From Kosakonia quasisacchari (GTDB lineage: Bacteria > Pseudomonadota > Gammaproteobacteria > Enterobacterales > Enterobacteriaceae): 64,000 nt of DNA. Below the pieces are notes generated by a model. The model was not told the DNA's origin. It saw nothing but the letters and a program-made list of their open reading frames with translations, and made no database searches. The stretch is taken from contig NZ_SJOP01000001.1 of assembly GCF_004331415.1 (NCBI RefSeq), positions 1-64,000 on the forward strand, read 5' to 3'. This document shows positions 1 to 11,532 of the stretch, piece after piece; the stretch's first letter is position 1; every line of letters begins with the position of its first letter. The translations under genes and the position numbers were made by a program.

Positions 1-11
1 TTTAAAGCACG

Positions 12-872
12 TTAGTTGCGATTGCGCATTACGCCTTCCTGCACGCTGGACGCCACCAGTACACCCTCTTGGGTGTAGAACTCGCCGCGCACAAAACCGC
101 GTGCGCTTGATGCTGAAGTGCTTTCCACACTGTAGAGCAGCCATTCGTTCATATTAAATGGGCGATGGAACCACATGGAGTGGTCAATAGTGGCAACCTG
201 CATACCGCGCTCAAGAAAGCCCACGCCGTGCGGCTGAAGCGCAACCGGCAGGAAGTTAAAGTCCGAAGCATATCCAAGCAGATATTGGTGTACGCGAAAA
301 TCGTCCGGCACCGTGCCGTTTGCGCGGATCCATACCTGGCGGGTGGGATCGGCAACGTGGCCTTTCAGTGGGTTATGAAACTCAACCGGGCGGATCTCCA
401 GTGGCTTATCACTGAGAAACTTATCTTTGGCCTGCGGTGGCAATAAATGGGCAAGCGCGCGGGCAATATCTGTTTCGGATTTCAGCGAATCCGGTGACGG
501 TGCTTGCGGCATGGTTTTTTGATGTTCATAGCCGGTTTCCGGTGCCTGGAACGACGCGGTCATGTAGAAAATCGGTTTGCCGTTCTGAATGGCCGCGACG
601 CGTCGGGCGCTGAAACTGTTGCCATCACGCAGCACTTCTACGTCATAAACAATCGGTTTTTCGCTATCGCCCGGACGTAAAAAGTAACTGTGGAACGAAT
701 GCACCAGGCGCTCGGTCGGAACGGTTTCTTTGGCGGCATACAACGCCTGGCCTACGACCTGGCCGCCAAAAACCTGGCGTAAGCCCAGATCTTCGCTCTG
801 CCCGCGAAACAAGCCCTCTTCAATTTTTTCCAGGTTCAGTAATGCCAGCAGATTAGATAACGCCTGACTCAT
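12..872 (-). CDS. tesB: Acyl-CoA thioesterase II
   Basis: This cytoplasmic enzyme hydrolyses medium- and long-chain acyl-CoA to free fatty acid and CoA. The 286-residue protein matches the length and nearly the whole sequence of E. coli TesB, including the N-terminal hotdog stretch [19 protein letters not shown] and the C-terminal hotdog part with [14 protein letters not shown] start at the ATG at 870-872, which has a GAGGAAAT Shine-Dalgarno; an in-frame TTG four codons upstream (884) is less likely. It is divergent from ybaY, with about 215 bp between them. Confidence 0.97.
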   Translation of the reverse strand: MSQALSNLLALLNLEKIEEGLFRGQSEDLGLRQVFGGQVVGQALYAAKETVPTERLVHSFHSYFLRPGDSEKPIVYDVEVLRDGNSFSARRVAAIQNGKPIFYMTASFQAPETGYEHQKTMPQAPSPDSLKSETDIARALAHLLPPQAKDKFLSDKPLEIRPVEFHNPLKGHVADPTRQVWIRANGTVPDDFRVHQYLLGYASDFNFLPVALQPHGVGFLERGMQVATIDHSMWFHRPFNMNEWLLYSVESTSASSARGFVRGEFYTQEGVLVASSVQEGVMRNRN

Positions 873-1087
873 AGATTTCCTCAAATTAATAACGGCTGAC
901 GGAGCGAATTATCCGAATAGTATAACCTGGAAAAATTGCTGGTCCGATGGGTTCAATAATCTGAATAGATGGCAGTTTGCAGGAATATATCTCGTACGTG
1001 TGCCACACTTGTTCAGGTTACGATGGTTTGACCACACATCCTGGCGGGCGAAACGCCTGCCGGTGCATTGAAGATAAGGAGAAATCA

Positions 1088-1657
1088 ATGAAACTCGTGC
1101 ACATGTTAAGTGGTTTAGCAGTCGCGGTCGCGCTGTCTGCCTGCGCCCAAAAGGGCGGCGATATTCCGACACCTGCACCTAACCCAAATGCACCTGCGGC
1201 AACAAATAAACCGGCGATCACGCAACCGAGTGTTTCGGGTACGGTTTGGATCCGTCAGAAAGTGGCGCTGCCGCCAAACGCGGTACTCACCGTGACGGTT
1301 TCTGATGCCTCGCAGGCAGATGCGCCGTCGAAAGTGCTGGCGCAGAAAGCCGTCCGTACTGAAGGTAAACAGTCACCGTTTAGCTTTGTGTTGCCATTTA
1401 ACCCGGCGGATATTCAGCCAAATGCCCGCATCCTGCTGAGCGCGGCGATTACCATTGACGACAAAATCGTCTTTATTACCGATACGGTTAAGCCGGTTAT
1501 CAACCAGGGCGGTACGAAAGTTGACCTGACGCTGGTGCCGGTACAGCAAACCGCGGTGCCGCTGCAACAAAGTGGCGGGGCGGCAACCACGGTGCCTTCC
1601 ACTTCTCCGACTCAGGTAAACCCGTCGGAAGCAACACCTGCGCCGACGCAGTACTAA
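1088..1657 (+). CDS. ybaY: YbaY family outer-membrane lipoprotein
   Basis: The 189-residue product has a type II signal peptide with lipobox LSAC (Cys about residue 19), so it should be a lipoprotein. A Pro/Ala/Asn-rich linker leads to a beta-rich YbaY (DUF3251-type glycoprotein/polysaccharide) domain with the stretch SGTVWIRQKVALPPNAVLTV, and the C-terminus is again Pro/Thr-rich. The start is the ATG at 1088 with an AAGGAG ribosome site, not the earlier in-frame start near 977. The function is not established; position and lipobox identify it as YbaY. Confidence 0.93.
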   Translation: MKLVHMLSGLAVAVALSACAQKGGDIPTPAPNPNAPAATNKPAITQPSVSGTVWIRQKVALPPNAVLTVTVSDASQADAPSKVLAQKAVRTEGKQSPFSFVLPFNPADIQPNARILLSAAITIDDKIVFITDTVKPVINQGGTKVDLTLVPVQQTAVPLQQSGGAATTVPSTSPTQVNPSEATPAPTQY

Positions 1658-1666
1658 TATGACAGT

Positions 1667-1688
1667 GCTCCTCCCGGTTGGGAGGAGC
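1667..1688. terminator. Hairpin between convergent ybaY and ybaZ
   Basis: A perfect 9-bp stem, GCTCCTCCC (1667-1675) with GGGAGGAGC (1680-1688), has a 4-nt loop. It sits directly after ybaY and abuts the ybaZ stop, so it probably ends transcription from both sides. The T tract is weak. Confidence 0.65.
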
Positions 1689-1689
1689 C

Positions 1690-2001
1690 TTAATAGTTCC
1701 AACGATAGTGCTGTAAATCGATTTGCCCGCTTCCCGACACCCTCACGCCTTCCGCCAGCAGCGCCTGACGCTGACGCTGTAGATCCGGCCCGGTCAGCGA
1801 AATACAACCATGACGATTCACCACCCGATGCCACGGCAGCGTGCTCCCATCCGGTAAGCGTTTCAGCACCCCGCCCACCTGGCGCGCCGCGCGCGGTGCA
1901 CCGGCGAGTTTCGCCACATCGCCATAGGTCGTGACATAGCCTTCGGGTATGGCGGCAACGATTTGCCATACCCGTTGCGGGAAAGAGTCCTGTGTATCCA
2001 T
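1690..2001 (-). CDS. ybaZ: Alkyltransferase-like protein Atl
   Basis: This is a DNA-binding homologue of O6-alkylguanine alkyltransferase that marks O6-alkylguanine lesions for nucleotide excision repair. The 103-residue protein has the family active-site region as PWHRVV (about residues 56-61), with Trp replacing the acceptor Cys of PCHRVV, the diagnostic feature of Atl proteins. The helix-turn-helix region GDVAKLAGAPRAARQVGGVL is intact. The ATG at 2001 is preceded by an AGGA site; upstream extensions in this frame are probably not translated. Confidence 0.93.
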   Translation of the reverse strand: MDTQDSFPQRVWQIVAAIPEGYVTTYGDVAKLAGAPRAARQVGGVLKRLPDGSTLPWHRVVNRHGCISLTGPDLQRQRQALLAEGVRVSGSGQIDLQHYRWNY

Positions 2002-2097
2002 TGTGATGTCCTGAAGGAAGAAGGGGCAGCATAAACAGCGAATCGTGTGCTGTGAAGAGGTGATTGTGCAAGAAACCAGCATCCGTCCCGGCGCGGC

Positions 2098-2126
2098 TTG
2101 CAATTGCCATCCCGGATAGGGATAAT
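2098..2126 (+). promoter_or_regulatory. Promoter of ffs
   Basis: A -35 hexamer TTGCAA (2098-2103) and -10 hexamer GATAAT (2121-2126) are separated by exactly 17 bp. They are followed by a G+C-rich discriminator (GCGCCAGCGCG). Transcription from about 2133 would give a precursor with about 25 nt of 5' leader before mature 4.5S RNA, as known in E. coli, where RNase P removes it. Confidence 0.75.
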
Positions 2127-2158
2127 GCGCCAGCGCGTTGGTTAACAACGCTCTCAAT

Positions 2159-2272
2159 GGGGGCTCTGTTGGTTCTCCCGCAACGCTACTCTGTTCACCA
2201 GGTCAGGTCCGGAAGGAAGCAGCCAGGGCAGATGACGTGTGTGCCGGGATGTAGCTGGCAGGGCCCCCACCC
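2159..2272 (+). ncRNA. ffs: 4.5S RNA, signal recognition particle RNA
   Basis: This RNA pairs with Ffh to target nascent inner-membrane proteins. The 114-nt sequence is nearly identical to E. coli 4.5S RNA: it begins GGGGGCTCTGTTGG and ends GGCAGGGCCCCCACCC, so the two ends pair. The conserved tetraloop region and Ffh-binding bulges, CAGGTCAGGTCCGGAAGGAA, lie in the middle. It follows ybaZ as in E. coli. Confidence 0.98.
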
Positions 2273-2295
2273 AATTCTGCTCCCCCATATTTTAT

Positions 2296-2706
2296 TCACT
2301 CGCGCGAATAGCGCAGATACCCCGCAATGCCATTTTTACCGCTATCCGAAGGGTGATTAACACCTTCTGAAACCGGAATTTGCGCAAAATCGAAGGGCGA
2401 GACTCCTTCAATGCAGGCCACATTCACGCCGTATTGATCCGGGTTAGAGCGCCGCTGGTGAAATGTATAGATACCGCAAACCGAGCAAAAGTAGTGCACG
2501 GCGGTGCCGGTGTTAAAGCGATACTCGGTCAATTTATCCTTGCCTTTAAAAACCTCTATGCCCGAAAGTGGCGCCGACACGGCAACTGCGCCGCGCATTC
2601 GGCAAAAAGAACAATTACAGCGCCGCACGGTATTAAAACCGTCCGAAAGCTGCACAGAAAACGCCACCGCGCCGCAGTGACACTGCGCCCTTAATTTTTC
2701 CGACAT
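2296..2706 (-). CDS. GFA-fold (DUF636) zinc protein
   Basis: The 136-residue protein belongs to the GFA/glutathione-dependent formaldehyde-activating fold family, whose members bind zinc through cysteines. The visible ligands are CHCG near residue 8, CNCSFC near residue 31 and CSVCG near residue 73. The start at 2706 has a GAGGAA site five to six bases upstream; in-frame ATG codons at 2718 and 2727 are alternatives. Most members of the family have no proven formaldehyde activity, so only the fold is called. It is the first gene after ffs that I do not recall at this place in E. coli. Confidence 0.85.
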   Translation of the reverse strand: MSEKLRAQCHCGAVAFSVQLSDGFNTVRRCNCSFCRMRGAVAVSAPLSGIEVFKGKDKLTEYRFNTGTAVHYFCSVCGIYTFHQRRSNPDQYGVNVACIEGVSPFDFAQIPVSEGVNHPSDSGKNGIAGYLRYSRE

Positions 2707-2860
2707 CACTTTCCTCATCAAGGCCAATCAAACGGGTCTTTCTACCTTAGTCTTTTTTACCTTTTTTGGTGGGGGAAAAGCGTGGGTTCGCGGGTGATGT
2801 TTTTATGCAGAAACGGTACGCTGTAGCCGCAAAAATAATTCTGATAAAAGGGCAGGGAGT

Positions 2861-3454
2861 ATGCGCAACATCGTATTGGCATTGACGTTATCGGTATCGA
2901 CGGCACCTTTTGCCGCCACGTTGCAGTCGGGGGTTTATGAAGAGCTGCAACTGGCGGTATCTCCGTCCGGTGAGGTGACCGGTTACTACTCTGAAACAAT
3001 GGGCGTTGGTGTGACGCGAAACTGCGCGTTTGCGTTGGCGGGTAACGTGTCTCAGAACGGGGAAGCGGAAATATCCAGCTGGTCTTCTGATGTGCTGCCG
3101 GGACATCTTTCTGCCACGGCGGACGGCGTGACATTGAAGATTGCGAACGGGCAAAGCCATGACGGCTGTATGAATGTGATGGTGCCGCAAATCAACGAGG
3201 GGATTGCGTTGAGTAAAACCCAGTCGACGCAGTGGATTTCTCTCGCCGAAGTGGTTGATGATCGGGTTTATCTCAGCAGCACACCGGACGCCAGCACGCG
3301 GCGTAAGGCATGGATTGTTAAAGATGATGTTGTTGGTGTGCTGAAAACCGGGCAAGGTTGGACGCAGATCCAGTTTATTAGCGAGGCGGGAAAAAGCACC
3401 ACTGGCTGGGTTAACAGCAAGTCGATAAAGCCGCTTACGCCGCCTGCGGGCTGA
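2861..3454 (+). CDS. Secreted protein with SH3-like C-terminus
   Basis: The 197-residue product has a clear Sec signal peptide (MRNIVLALTLSVSTAPFAA, cleavage near residue 19). The central region is beta-rich, with two Cys (near 55 and 103) that could form a disulfide. The last 70 residues resemble a bacterial SH3-like domain (RVYLSSTPDASTRRKAWIVKDDVVGVLKTGQGWTQIQF spans it), ending WVNSKSIKPL. A periplasmic ligand-binding or inhibitor role is inference. It is convergent with the MocR gene, three bases apart. Confidence 0.72.
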   Translation: MRNIVLALTLSVSTAPFAATLQSGVYEELQLAVSPSGEVTGYYSETMGVGVTRNCAFALAGNVSQNGEAEISSWSSDVLPGHLSATADGVTLKIANGQSHDGCMNVMVPQINEGIALSKTQSTQWISLAEVVDDRVYLSSTPDASTRRKAWIVKDDVVGVLKTGQGWTQIQFISEAGKSTTGWVNSKSIKPLTPPAG

Positions 3455-3457
3455 GTG

Positions 3458-4879
3458 TTATATCACGCTACGTTTTAATGGCGCTTCCGTTTCGTGAAGC
3501 GCCAGCCACAAGGGTTTAAGTCGTAATAGTGCATTTTCCAGCTCACTGGAATCCAGTGCGAAAGGGATGCGCAAATAGCGCTCAAACGCCCCTGTCAGCC
3601 CGAAACGCGGGCCAGCGCCGAGATGGATACCCATCGTTTCAGCGCGCGCGGCAAACTGCGTTGCCAGCATATCGGGCAGCTCTATCCAGAAAGAGAGGCC
3701 GCCTTCCGGCAGCGAGAAACGCCAGTCGGGGAAATGTTCCCGCAGCAACGCCGCACAGCCATCGCGTCGTGCTTTGAGCATGTCACGACGCGCGGGCAGG
3801 AAAGTTTCTGCATTCTCTATCAACCACAGCGTGGCCAATTGTTCCAGTAGCGGCGAGCCGAGCTCCAGTGTATCGCGCGTCTGCACCAGCGTGGCAATGG
3901 TTCGCGATGAGGCGCGGATCCACCCTAAACGCAGCCCACCCCAGAACGTTTTCCCCGCCGAACCGAGCGTTATCACCATGCTACTGTTATCAAATGCTGC
4001 CAGCGGTGGCGGTGGGGCCGATTCATACCACAAATCAACCATCGTTTCGTCGACCACCAGTGTTGTGCGCGCTTGCGCGGCAACGCTGACGATGGCCTGG
4101 CGCGTGGCGATATCCATACAGCGGCCGGTCGGATTGTGGTAATCAGGCATTAAGTAAGCCAGCCGTGGCGCAGTCTGCGCCAGCGTCGCGGCGAACCCAT
4201 CGATGTCCCAGCCCGCTTGCGGCAAGGAAACGCCAACCGGTCTGCACGACGCTCCCTGAATGGCAGCAATCGCCAGCGGATATGTCGGGTGATCGACCAC
4301 CACGCGATCGCCGGGGCCAGTTAGCATGCGCAGAACCAGCGCCAGCCCGCTGAGTGCGCCATTAACTACCATCACTTCATCAGCATGCGTGGGCAAGCCG
4401 CGAGCGGTATATCGTGCGGCGATCGCTTCGCGCAGCGCCTGTACGCCTAATTGCCCGTAGCCTGTGCGTGAAAGATAGGGCGGAATAGCTGCCAGTGCGT
4501 GGGTATAGGCCTGATGGATTTCTGGGCCAGCACTGAGTGCGGCAGTGGAGAGATCGAGCGCCGTCCCCGCCGTGCTGAGTGTCGGTATCGCCCGGCTACC
4601 GGGCAGGATCACGCGCGAGCCACTGCCGTGGCGGCTCTCCAGATAGCCTTCATCGCGCAGGTGTGCCAGTGCGCTGGCAACCGTTGTGCGGCTGATCTCA
4701 AGCATAGAGGCCAGTTCACGTTCGCCAGGAAGGCGAGTCTCGATTGCCAGTCTGCCATCAAGGATAAGCAGGCGCAGCGCGTCGGCAAGTTGTCGCCATA
4801 ACGGCGTGCGCGAAGCAGGTTGTTGCCAGTGACCTAACAGACGGTGTAAAGAGTGACTACCCAGGCGGCGTGATGACAT
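3458..4879 (-). CDS. MocR-family regulator (GntR HTH plus aminotransferase fold)
   Basis: The 473-residue protein has an N-terminal winged helix (about 25-90, with PGERELASMLEISRTTVASA) joined to a class I/II aminotransferase-like domain. PLP-binding residues are visible: HNPTG at 248-252, Asp277 and the Schiff-base Lys310 in GSAGKTFWGG. MocR proteins use PLP as an effector-sensing cofactor. The gene is divergent from a YczE-type membrane protein 84 bp away, the arrangement of YczR-YczE pairs, so it probably regulates that neighbour and itself. The effector is unknown. Confidence 0.9.
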   Translation of the reverse strand: MSSRRLGSHSLHRLLGHWQQPASRTPLWRQLADALRLLILDGRLAIETRLPGERELASMLEISRTTVASALAHLRDEGYLESRHGSGSRVILPGSRAIPTLSTAGTALDLSTAALSAGPEIHQAYTHALAAIPPYLSRTGYGQLGVQALREAIAARYTARGLPTHADEVMVVNGALSGLALVLRMLTGPGDRVVVDHPTYPLAIAAIQGASCRPVGVSLPQAGWDIDGFAATLAQTAPRLAYLMPDYHNPTGRCMDIATRQAIVSVAAQARTTLVVDETMVDLWYESAPPPPLAAFDNSSMVITLGSAGKTFWGGLRLGWIRASSRTIATLVQTRDTLELGSPLLEQLATLWLIENAETFLPARRDMLKARRDGCAALLREHFPDWRFSLPEGGLSFWIELPDMLATQFAARAETMGIHLGAGPRFGLTGAFERYLRIPFALDSSELENALLRLKPLWLALHETEAPLKRSVI

Positions 4880-4884
4880 ATACA

Positions 4885-4906
4885 GTCCACTATTTTAAAA
4901 CTGGAC
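4885..4906. promoter_or_regulatory. Candidate MocR/YczR operator
   Basis: An inverted repeat GTCCA (4885-4889) and TGGAC (4902-4906) is separated by 12 A+T-rich bases in the divergent mocR/yczE intergenic region. Its position beside the mocR start codon suggests autoregulation. No experiment supports it; the call rests on symmetry and context. Confidence 0.45.
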
Positions 4907-4963
4907 ATTAATAATAAGGCCATTTCCAGTAAAGATGAAAGTCTGAACTACCGGAGATAAACA

Positions 4964-5575
4964 ATGCTGCGTCGATTAATTCAACTTTATATAGGTCTGG
5001 TTCTGTACGGCGTTTCTACCGCCATGTTTGTGCGAGCGGATTTGGGAGCAGATCCGTGGAACGTTTTTCACTTGGGCGTAATGAAACTGCTATCGCTGGA
5101 TATTGGTACGGTGATGATCGTGACCGGTGCGCTGGTGCTGCTGTTGTGGATCCCGCTGCGCCAGCGGCCCGGATTGGGAACGATAAGTAATGTCATTGTA
5201 TTAGGCCTTGCCGCCGATGCCGCGCTGTCATTGATGCCGGTGCTGGATTCGCTGGTGGCTCGCGGCACTTTGCTGGTTTGCGCTGTGGCGGTGAATGCCA
5301 TCGCGACCGGAATGTATATTGGCGCGGGGTTTGGTGCCGGGCCGCGCGATGGGTTAATGACCGGTATTCATGCGCGCACGGGCTGGTCGGTGCGAACTAT
5401 CCGCACGGCGATTGAAGTTTCTGTGCTGTTTATCGGCTGGCTGCTGGGGGGAACCGTTGGCGTGGGTACGGTGGTTTACGCGCTGGCGATTGGCCCGTTG
5501 ATCCAGCTTTGCCTGCCGTGGTTTCGTCAGAAACCGACGCTAAAGCCTGAGCCACAAAGCGAGCCCGCGCTATAA
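4964..5575 (+). CDS. yczE: YczE/YyaS/YitT-type integral membrane protein
   Basis: This 203-residue hydrophobic protein has about five transmembrane segments. It shows the family signature of conserved polar residues between helices: FVRADLGADPWNVFHLG near the N-terminus and GAGFGAGPRDGLMTGIHARTGWS in the middle. The function of the family is not settled; members are found divergent from MocR-type regulators, as here. The start at 4964 follows a CGGAG site. The symbol follows the Bacillus family name. Confidence 0.82.
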   Translation: MLRRLIQLYIGLVLYGVSTAMFVRADLGADPWNVFHLGVMKLLSLDIGTVMIVTGALVLLLWIPLRQRPGLGTISNVIVLGLAADAALSLMPVLDSLVARGTLLVCAVAVNAIATGMYIGAGFGAGPRDGLMTGIHARTGWSVRTIRTAIEVSVLFIGWLLGGTVGVGTVVYALAIGPLIQLCLPWFRQKPTLKPEPQSEPAL

Positions 5576-5708
5576 CTGTGTATTAAATGCGGTGCGCTGC
5601 GCCATTCATCCCCTCAATTTTGGTGTGAAACTGGCGGTTTACTTTATAAAACGGCCAGGGGATTCTGGTGTAACAACATCCGTTGGCGTTGCAAAGGAGT
5701 GATGGTCA

Positions 5709-6254
5709 ATGGCAACACCCGAGCTCGAAACCGCAAGACTACTTCTCAAGCCGCTGGCATCGGAAGATGCCACGCACATTCAGCGTATTTTTCCGCGCTG
5801 GGAAATTGTGCGCTACCTGATTGCCAGTGTGCCCTGGCCCTACCCGGAAGGTGCCGCGCAGCATTATGTCGATAATGTTGCGCTGGCGGCAAACCGCGCA
5901 GGTGAGGGCTGGTTTTGGACGCTGCGTCGCAAAGCAGACCCGGCAGAGTTGATGGGTGTTATTTGCTTAATGAATACGCCAGACAATAACCGGGGTTTCT
6001 GGCTGGTGCCGGAGTGGCAAGGCAAGGGTTATATGACGGAAGCTTGCCATGCGGTGAATGATTACTGGTTTAATGTGCTCGATCGCGATGTGCTGCGCGC
6101 ACCGAAAGCCGTGGCGAATGCGCGTTCGAAAAAGATTTCTGAACGTAGCGGAATGCGGCTGGTTCGCCGCCTGAAGGGGCAATATGTGGCCGGAGAACTG
6201 GACACCGAGCTATGGGAGATAACCCGCGACGAATGGAATAATCTTTACCGCTGA
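5709..6254 (+). CDS. GNAT acetyltransferase, RimJ/RimL-like
   Basis: The 181-residue protein starts with ETARLLLKPLASEDA, typical of the RimJ/RimL group. It has a GNAT acetyl-CoA-binding loop in GFWLVPEWQGKGYMTEA (about 97-113) and a C-terminal region with ANARSKKISERSGM. It would transfer acetyl from acetyl-CoA to an amine; the substrate (protein N-terminus, antibiotic or small molecule) cannot be read. It appears monocistronic and is followed by a hairpin. Confidence 0.85.
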   Translation: MATPELETARLLLKPLASEDATHIQRIFPRWEIVRYLIASVPWPYPEGAAQHYVDNVALAANRAGEGWFWTLRRKADPAELMGVICLMNTPDNNRGFWLVPEWQGKGYMTEACHAVNDYWFNVLDRDVLRAPKAVANARSKKISERSGMRLVRRLKGQYVAGELDTELWEITRDEWNNLYR

Positions 6255-6256
6255 AA

Positions 6257-6282
6257 CCTGTCAGCCTGAGACGGCTGGCAGG
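6257..6282 (+). terminator. Hairpin after the GNAT gene
   Basis: CCTGTCAGCC (6257-6266) pairs with GGCTGGCAGG (6273-6282), with one G-U pair and a 6-nt loop. An A+T-rich run follows, but not a clean T tract. It lies three bases after the stop codon. Confidence 0.6.
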
Positions 6283-6488
6283 ATATTTAAATTTCATTGT
6301 CGATATATTTATTTGCGCTGGTTTATTTGTCATTTTACTGAAATATTAATTTAATCTTTTTGTCATAATTCTTAGGCAGATTAATCTAGGGTTTTTTTAA
6401 GTTGTTATAATTCTGAAATATATTTCTGGATCAGTTCCATAAGTTCGTGTATTAATTAGCATGTTTATTCACACAAGAAGGGATAATC

Positions 6489-6740
6489 ATGGCCAGTGCT
6501 GTATTAAACGTCAAAATTGATGAAGCGCTAAAAGAGAAACTTCGTCATTACGCAGAAGTAAATAGTGAAAATCTCGGTACCGCGACAGAAAAGCTGTTGC
6601 TGCTGGCTTTTCAGGCTGCGGAAGAGGCGGGAGTATCGGAAGACGACATTGACAACCAGCATACCGAAGAAGAGAGCTCTACTCCGTTAACTCCTAAAGA
6701 AATTAAAGCGTTACGTAAACTTCTGAAGAAGAAAAAATGA
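6489..6740 (+). CDS. Small hypothetical protein, possible ribbon-helix-helix type
   Basis: This gene codes for 83 residues. The N-terminus (ASAVLNVKIDEALKEKLRHYAE) has the alternating beta strand and amphipathic helix seen in RHH antitoxins and repressors, followed by a second helix (LGTATEKLLLLAFQAAEEA). The middle is acidic and the tail very basic (KALRKLLKKKK). It overlaps the next gene by ATGA (6737-6740), so the two are co-translated. The flanks are A+T-rich, unlike the neighbours. I do not recognise the family; RHH is inference from pattern only. Confidence 0.6.
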   Translation: MASAVLNVKIDEALKEKLRHYAEVNSENLGTATEKLLLLAFQAAEEAGVSEDDIDNQHTEEESSTPLTPKEIKALRKLLKKKK

Positions 6741-6955
6741 ACCAACAACTGCTATCAACCGCCAGCAACTATGGCGAAGCCTGCGAGATGCTGCGCTCAG
6801 GTTTTGTCAAACAAGTTCGTCTGGACTGGAATATCGGAAGTGATGAGTTTTTTCGCATCGCATCAGATTGGTGCGATGCCGGAGCGAAAATTAAAAAAGA
6901 AGGGCACAGCTTTATTATTTCGATAAAAGGCTTCCCAATCCCGCGTCAGCAGTAA
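6737..6955 (+). CDS. Small hypothetical protein, partner of the preceding gene
   Basis: The 72-residue protein has a predicted helix (TASNYGEACEMLRSGFVKQV), a strand and a C-terminal hairpin ending SFIISIKGFPIPRQQ. It overlaps the upstream gene by four bases (ATGA), so translation is coupled. A two-gene layout with a basic/acidic DNA-binding-like first protein could be a toxin-antitoxin or a regulator pair, but no toxin family motif is visible. A strong terminator follows about 105 bp downstream. Confidence 0.55.
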   Translation: MNQQLLSTASNYGEACEMLRSGFVKQVRLDWNIGSDEFFRIASDWCDAGAKIKKEGHSFIISIKGFPIPRQQ

Positions 6956-7060
6956 TGTATTTGTCATGAAACTGTCATTTTAATTGCATTAAAAAATGTG
7001 ATGGTGGTTTCATAATAAAAATACGTAACCATCTCAAATGCACATTACGGATGATGTTTC

Positions 7061-7095
7061 CGACGAGCCTTTTGTGGCTCGTCGCTATTTCTTTT
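7061..7095 (+). terminator. Rho-independent terminator
   Basis: A perfect 9-bp stem CGACGAGCC (7061-7069) with GGCTCGTCG (7076-7084), loop TTTTGT, is followed by CTATTTCTTTT. It ends the small-gene pair before lacI. Confidence 0.85.
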
Positions 7096-7212
7096 CCCGC
7101 ACAATATCCTTCCAACTGTATTTAGCCCCGTCTGGTATTTTCTCCGAAGCGCTCACAGGCACTGACTTGTAAACCGGGTATACTGGGAAATTGTTTGCAG
7201 CCGGGAAGCACT

Positions 7213-8292
7213 ATGAAAACCATCACTCTTTATGATGTCGCCAGCCATGCGGGCGTCTCTTACCAGACTGTTTCGCGCGTGATTAACGATGCGGCGCATG
7301 TTTCCACAAGGACGCGTGAGAAAGTGCTTGCTGCGATGGCGGCGCTGCATTACATCCCCAATCGCGGTGCCCAGCAACTGGCGGGTAAACGCACGAAAAC
7401 GCTCGGTTTGTTGACGACCGATCTGGCTTTGCATGCGCCATCGCAAATCGCGTCGGCGGTAAAATCTCGCGCCGGGCAGGCCGCTGCCAGCGTGAGCATC
7501 TCGATGCTGGAGCAGCACGATGCAGCCAGTTGCGTCGCAGCCTTACAGGAGCTTCTGGCGCAGCGCGTTGAAGGCGTGTTGATCAACGTGCCGCTTGACG
7601 ATGCGCTGGCGCAGCAACTCGCGGCGCAGGCGGCTCCCACGCCCGTGTTGTTCCTGGATGTTGGCGAGACGGCCGCGGTGAACAGCCTGGTGTTTGATGC
7701 CATGCAAGGTGCGAGACTTGGCGTAGAACACCTGCTGGCGCAGGGACACCGCCAGATTGCGTTGCTCGGCGGGCCGCAGACCTCGGTTTCCGCGCGTACT
7801 CGCTTTACCGGTTGGCTGGTGGCACTCCAGCAGGCGGGGCTTACGCCTTGTGCCAGCGCGCATGGTGACTGGAGCGCGGCTTCCGGCTATGAAAAAGCAC
7901 ATAGCTTGCTCGCTGGCATGCAGTTACCCGACGCGGTACTGGTGGCAAACGATCAGATGGCGCTTGGCGTTATCCGCGCCTGCGTCGAGAAAGGGATTGC
8001 CGTGCCAGCGCAGATCTCCGTGGTGGGTTATGACGATACCGCCGACAGCGCCTGGTTTTCCCCGCCGCTCACCACGATTCGCCAGACGTTTAAAGAGGCC
8101 GGGGAGCGAAGCGTAGACTGGCTACTCAGCCCGTCAGCTCAGGCCGATGTCACGGGTCAAACGCGGTTGCCGGTAATGCTCATCGAACGCCACTCCACCG
8201 CGCCTGCACGGCAACAGAAACTGAGCGGTGAAGTTCTTGCCAGGCGCTTAAGCGAACTGGCGCAGCAGGTGGCTATGCTGGATCGCCGTTAA
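7213..8292 (+). CDS. lacI: Lac repressor
   Basis: The 359-residue protein aligns along its length with E. coli LacI (360). The helix-turn-helix LYDVASHAGVSYQTVSRVIN is close to the E. coli one, including the YQ recognition-helix pair; the hinge region is NRGAQQLAGK, followed by the periplasmic-binding-protein-like core (SISMLEQ, ANDQMALG, SVVGYDDT) and a C-terminal leucine-rich tail suitable for tetramerisation. I start at the ATG at 7213 rather than an upstream start at 7195. It lies directly upstream of lacZ in the same direction, as in E. coli. Confidence 0.93.
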   Translation: MKTITLYDVASHAGVSYQTVSRVINDAAHVSTRTREKVLAAMAALHYIPNRGAQQLAGKRTKTLGLLTTDLALHAPSQIASAVKSRAGQAAASVSISMLEQHDAASCVAALQELLAQRVEGVLINVPLDDALAQQLAAQAAPTPVLFLDVGETAAVNSLVFDAMQGARLGVEHLLAQGHRQIALLGGPQTSVSARTRFTGWLVALQQAGLTPCASAHGDWSAASGYEKAHSLLAGMQLPDAVLVANDQMALGVIRACVEKGIAVPAQISVVGYDDTADSAWFSPPLTTIRQTFKEAGERSVDWLLSPSAQADVTGQTRLPVMLIERHSTAPARQQKLSGEVLARRLSELAQQVAMLDRR

Positions 8293-11472
<3,180 letters not shown>

Positions 11473-11480
11473 ACTTATCG

Positions 11481-11515
11481 GGCCGGATGCGGCGGGGCTG
11501 TCCTGCCGCACGGCC
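11481..11515. repeat. REP-like hairpin between lacZ and ybaA
   Basis: The segment GCCGGATGCGGCG (11482-11494) matches the head of enterobacterial REP elements. An outer stem GGCCG/CGGCC and an inner stem TGCGGC/GCCGCA form one G+C-rich hairpin. There is no T tract; REP hairpins stabilise 3' ends or attenuate transcription. The single copy is partial. Confidence 0.6.
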
Positions 11516-11532
11516 ACTTCGGAGGTCAACTC

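Noticed and set aside
1373..2110. 245-codon frame on the minus strand across ybaY and ybaZ
   Set aside because: It is antisense to ybaY and out of frame with ybaZ; the translation is low-complexity Arg-rich and matches nothing known.
2273..2295. Terminator of ffs
   Set aside because: No stable stem with T tract is visible after the 4.5S RNA; 3' end formation may be by processing.
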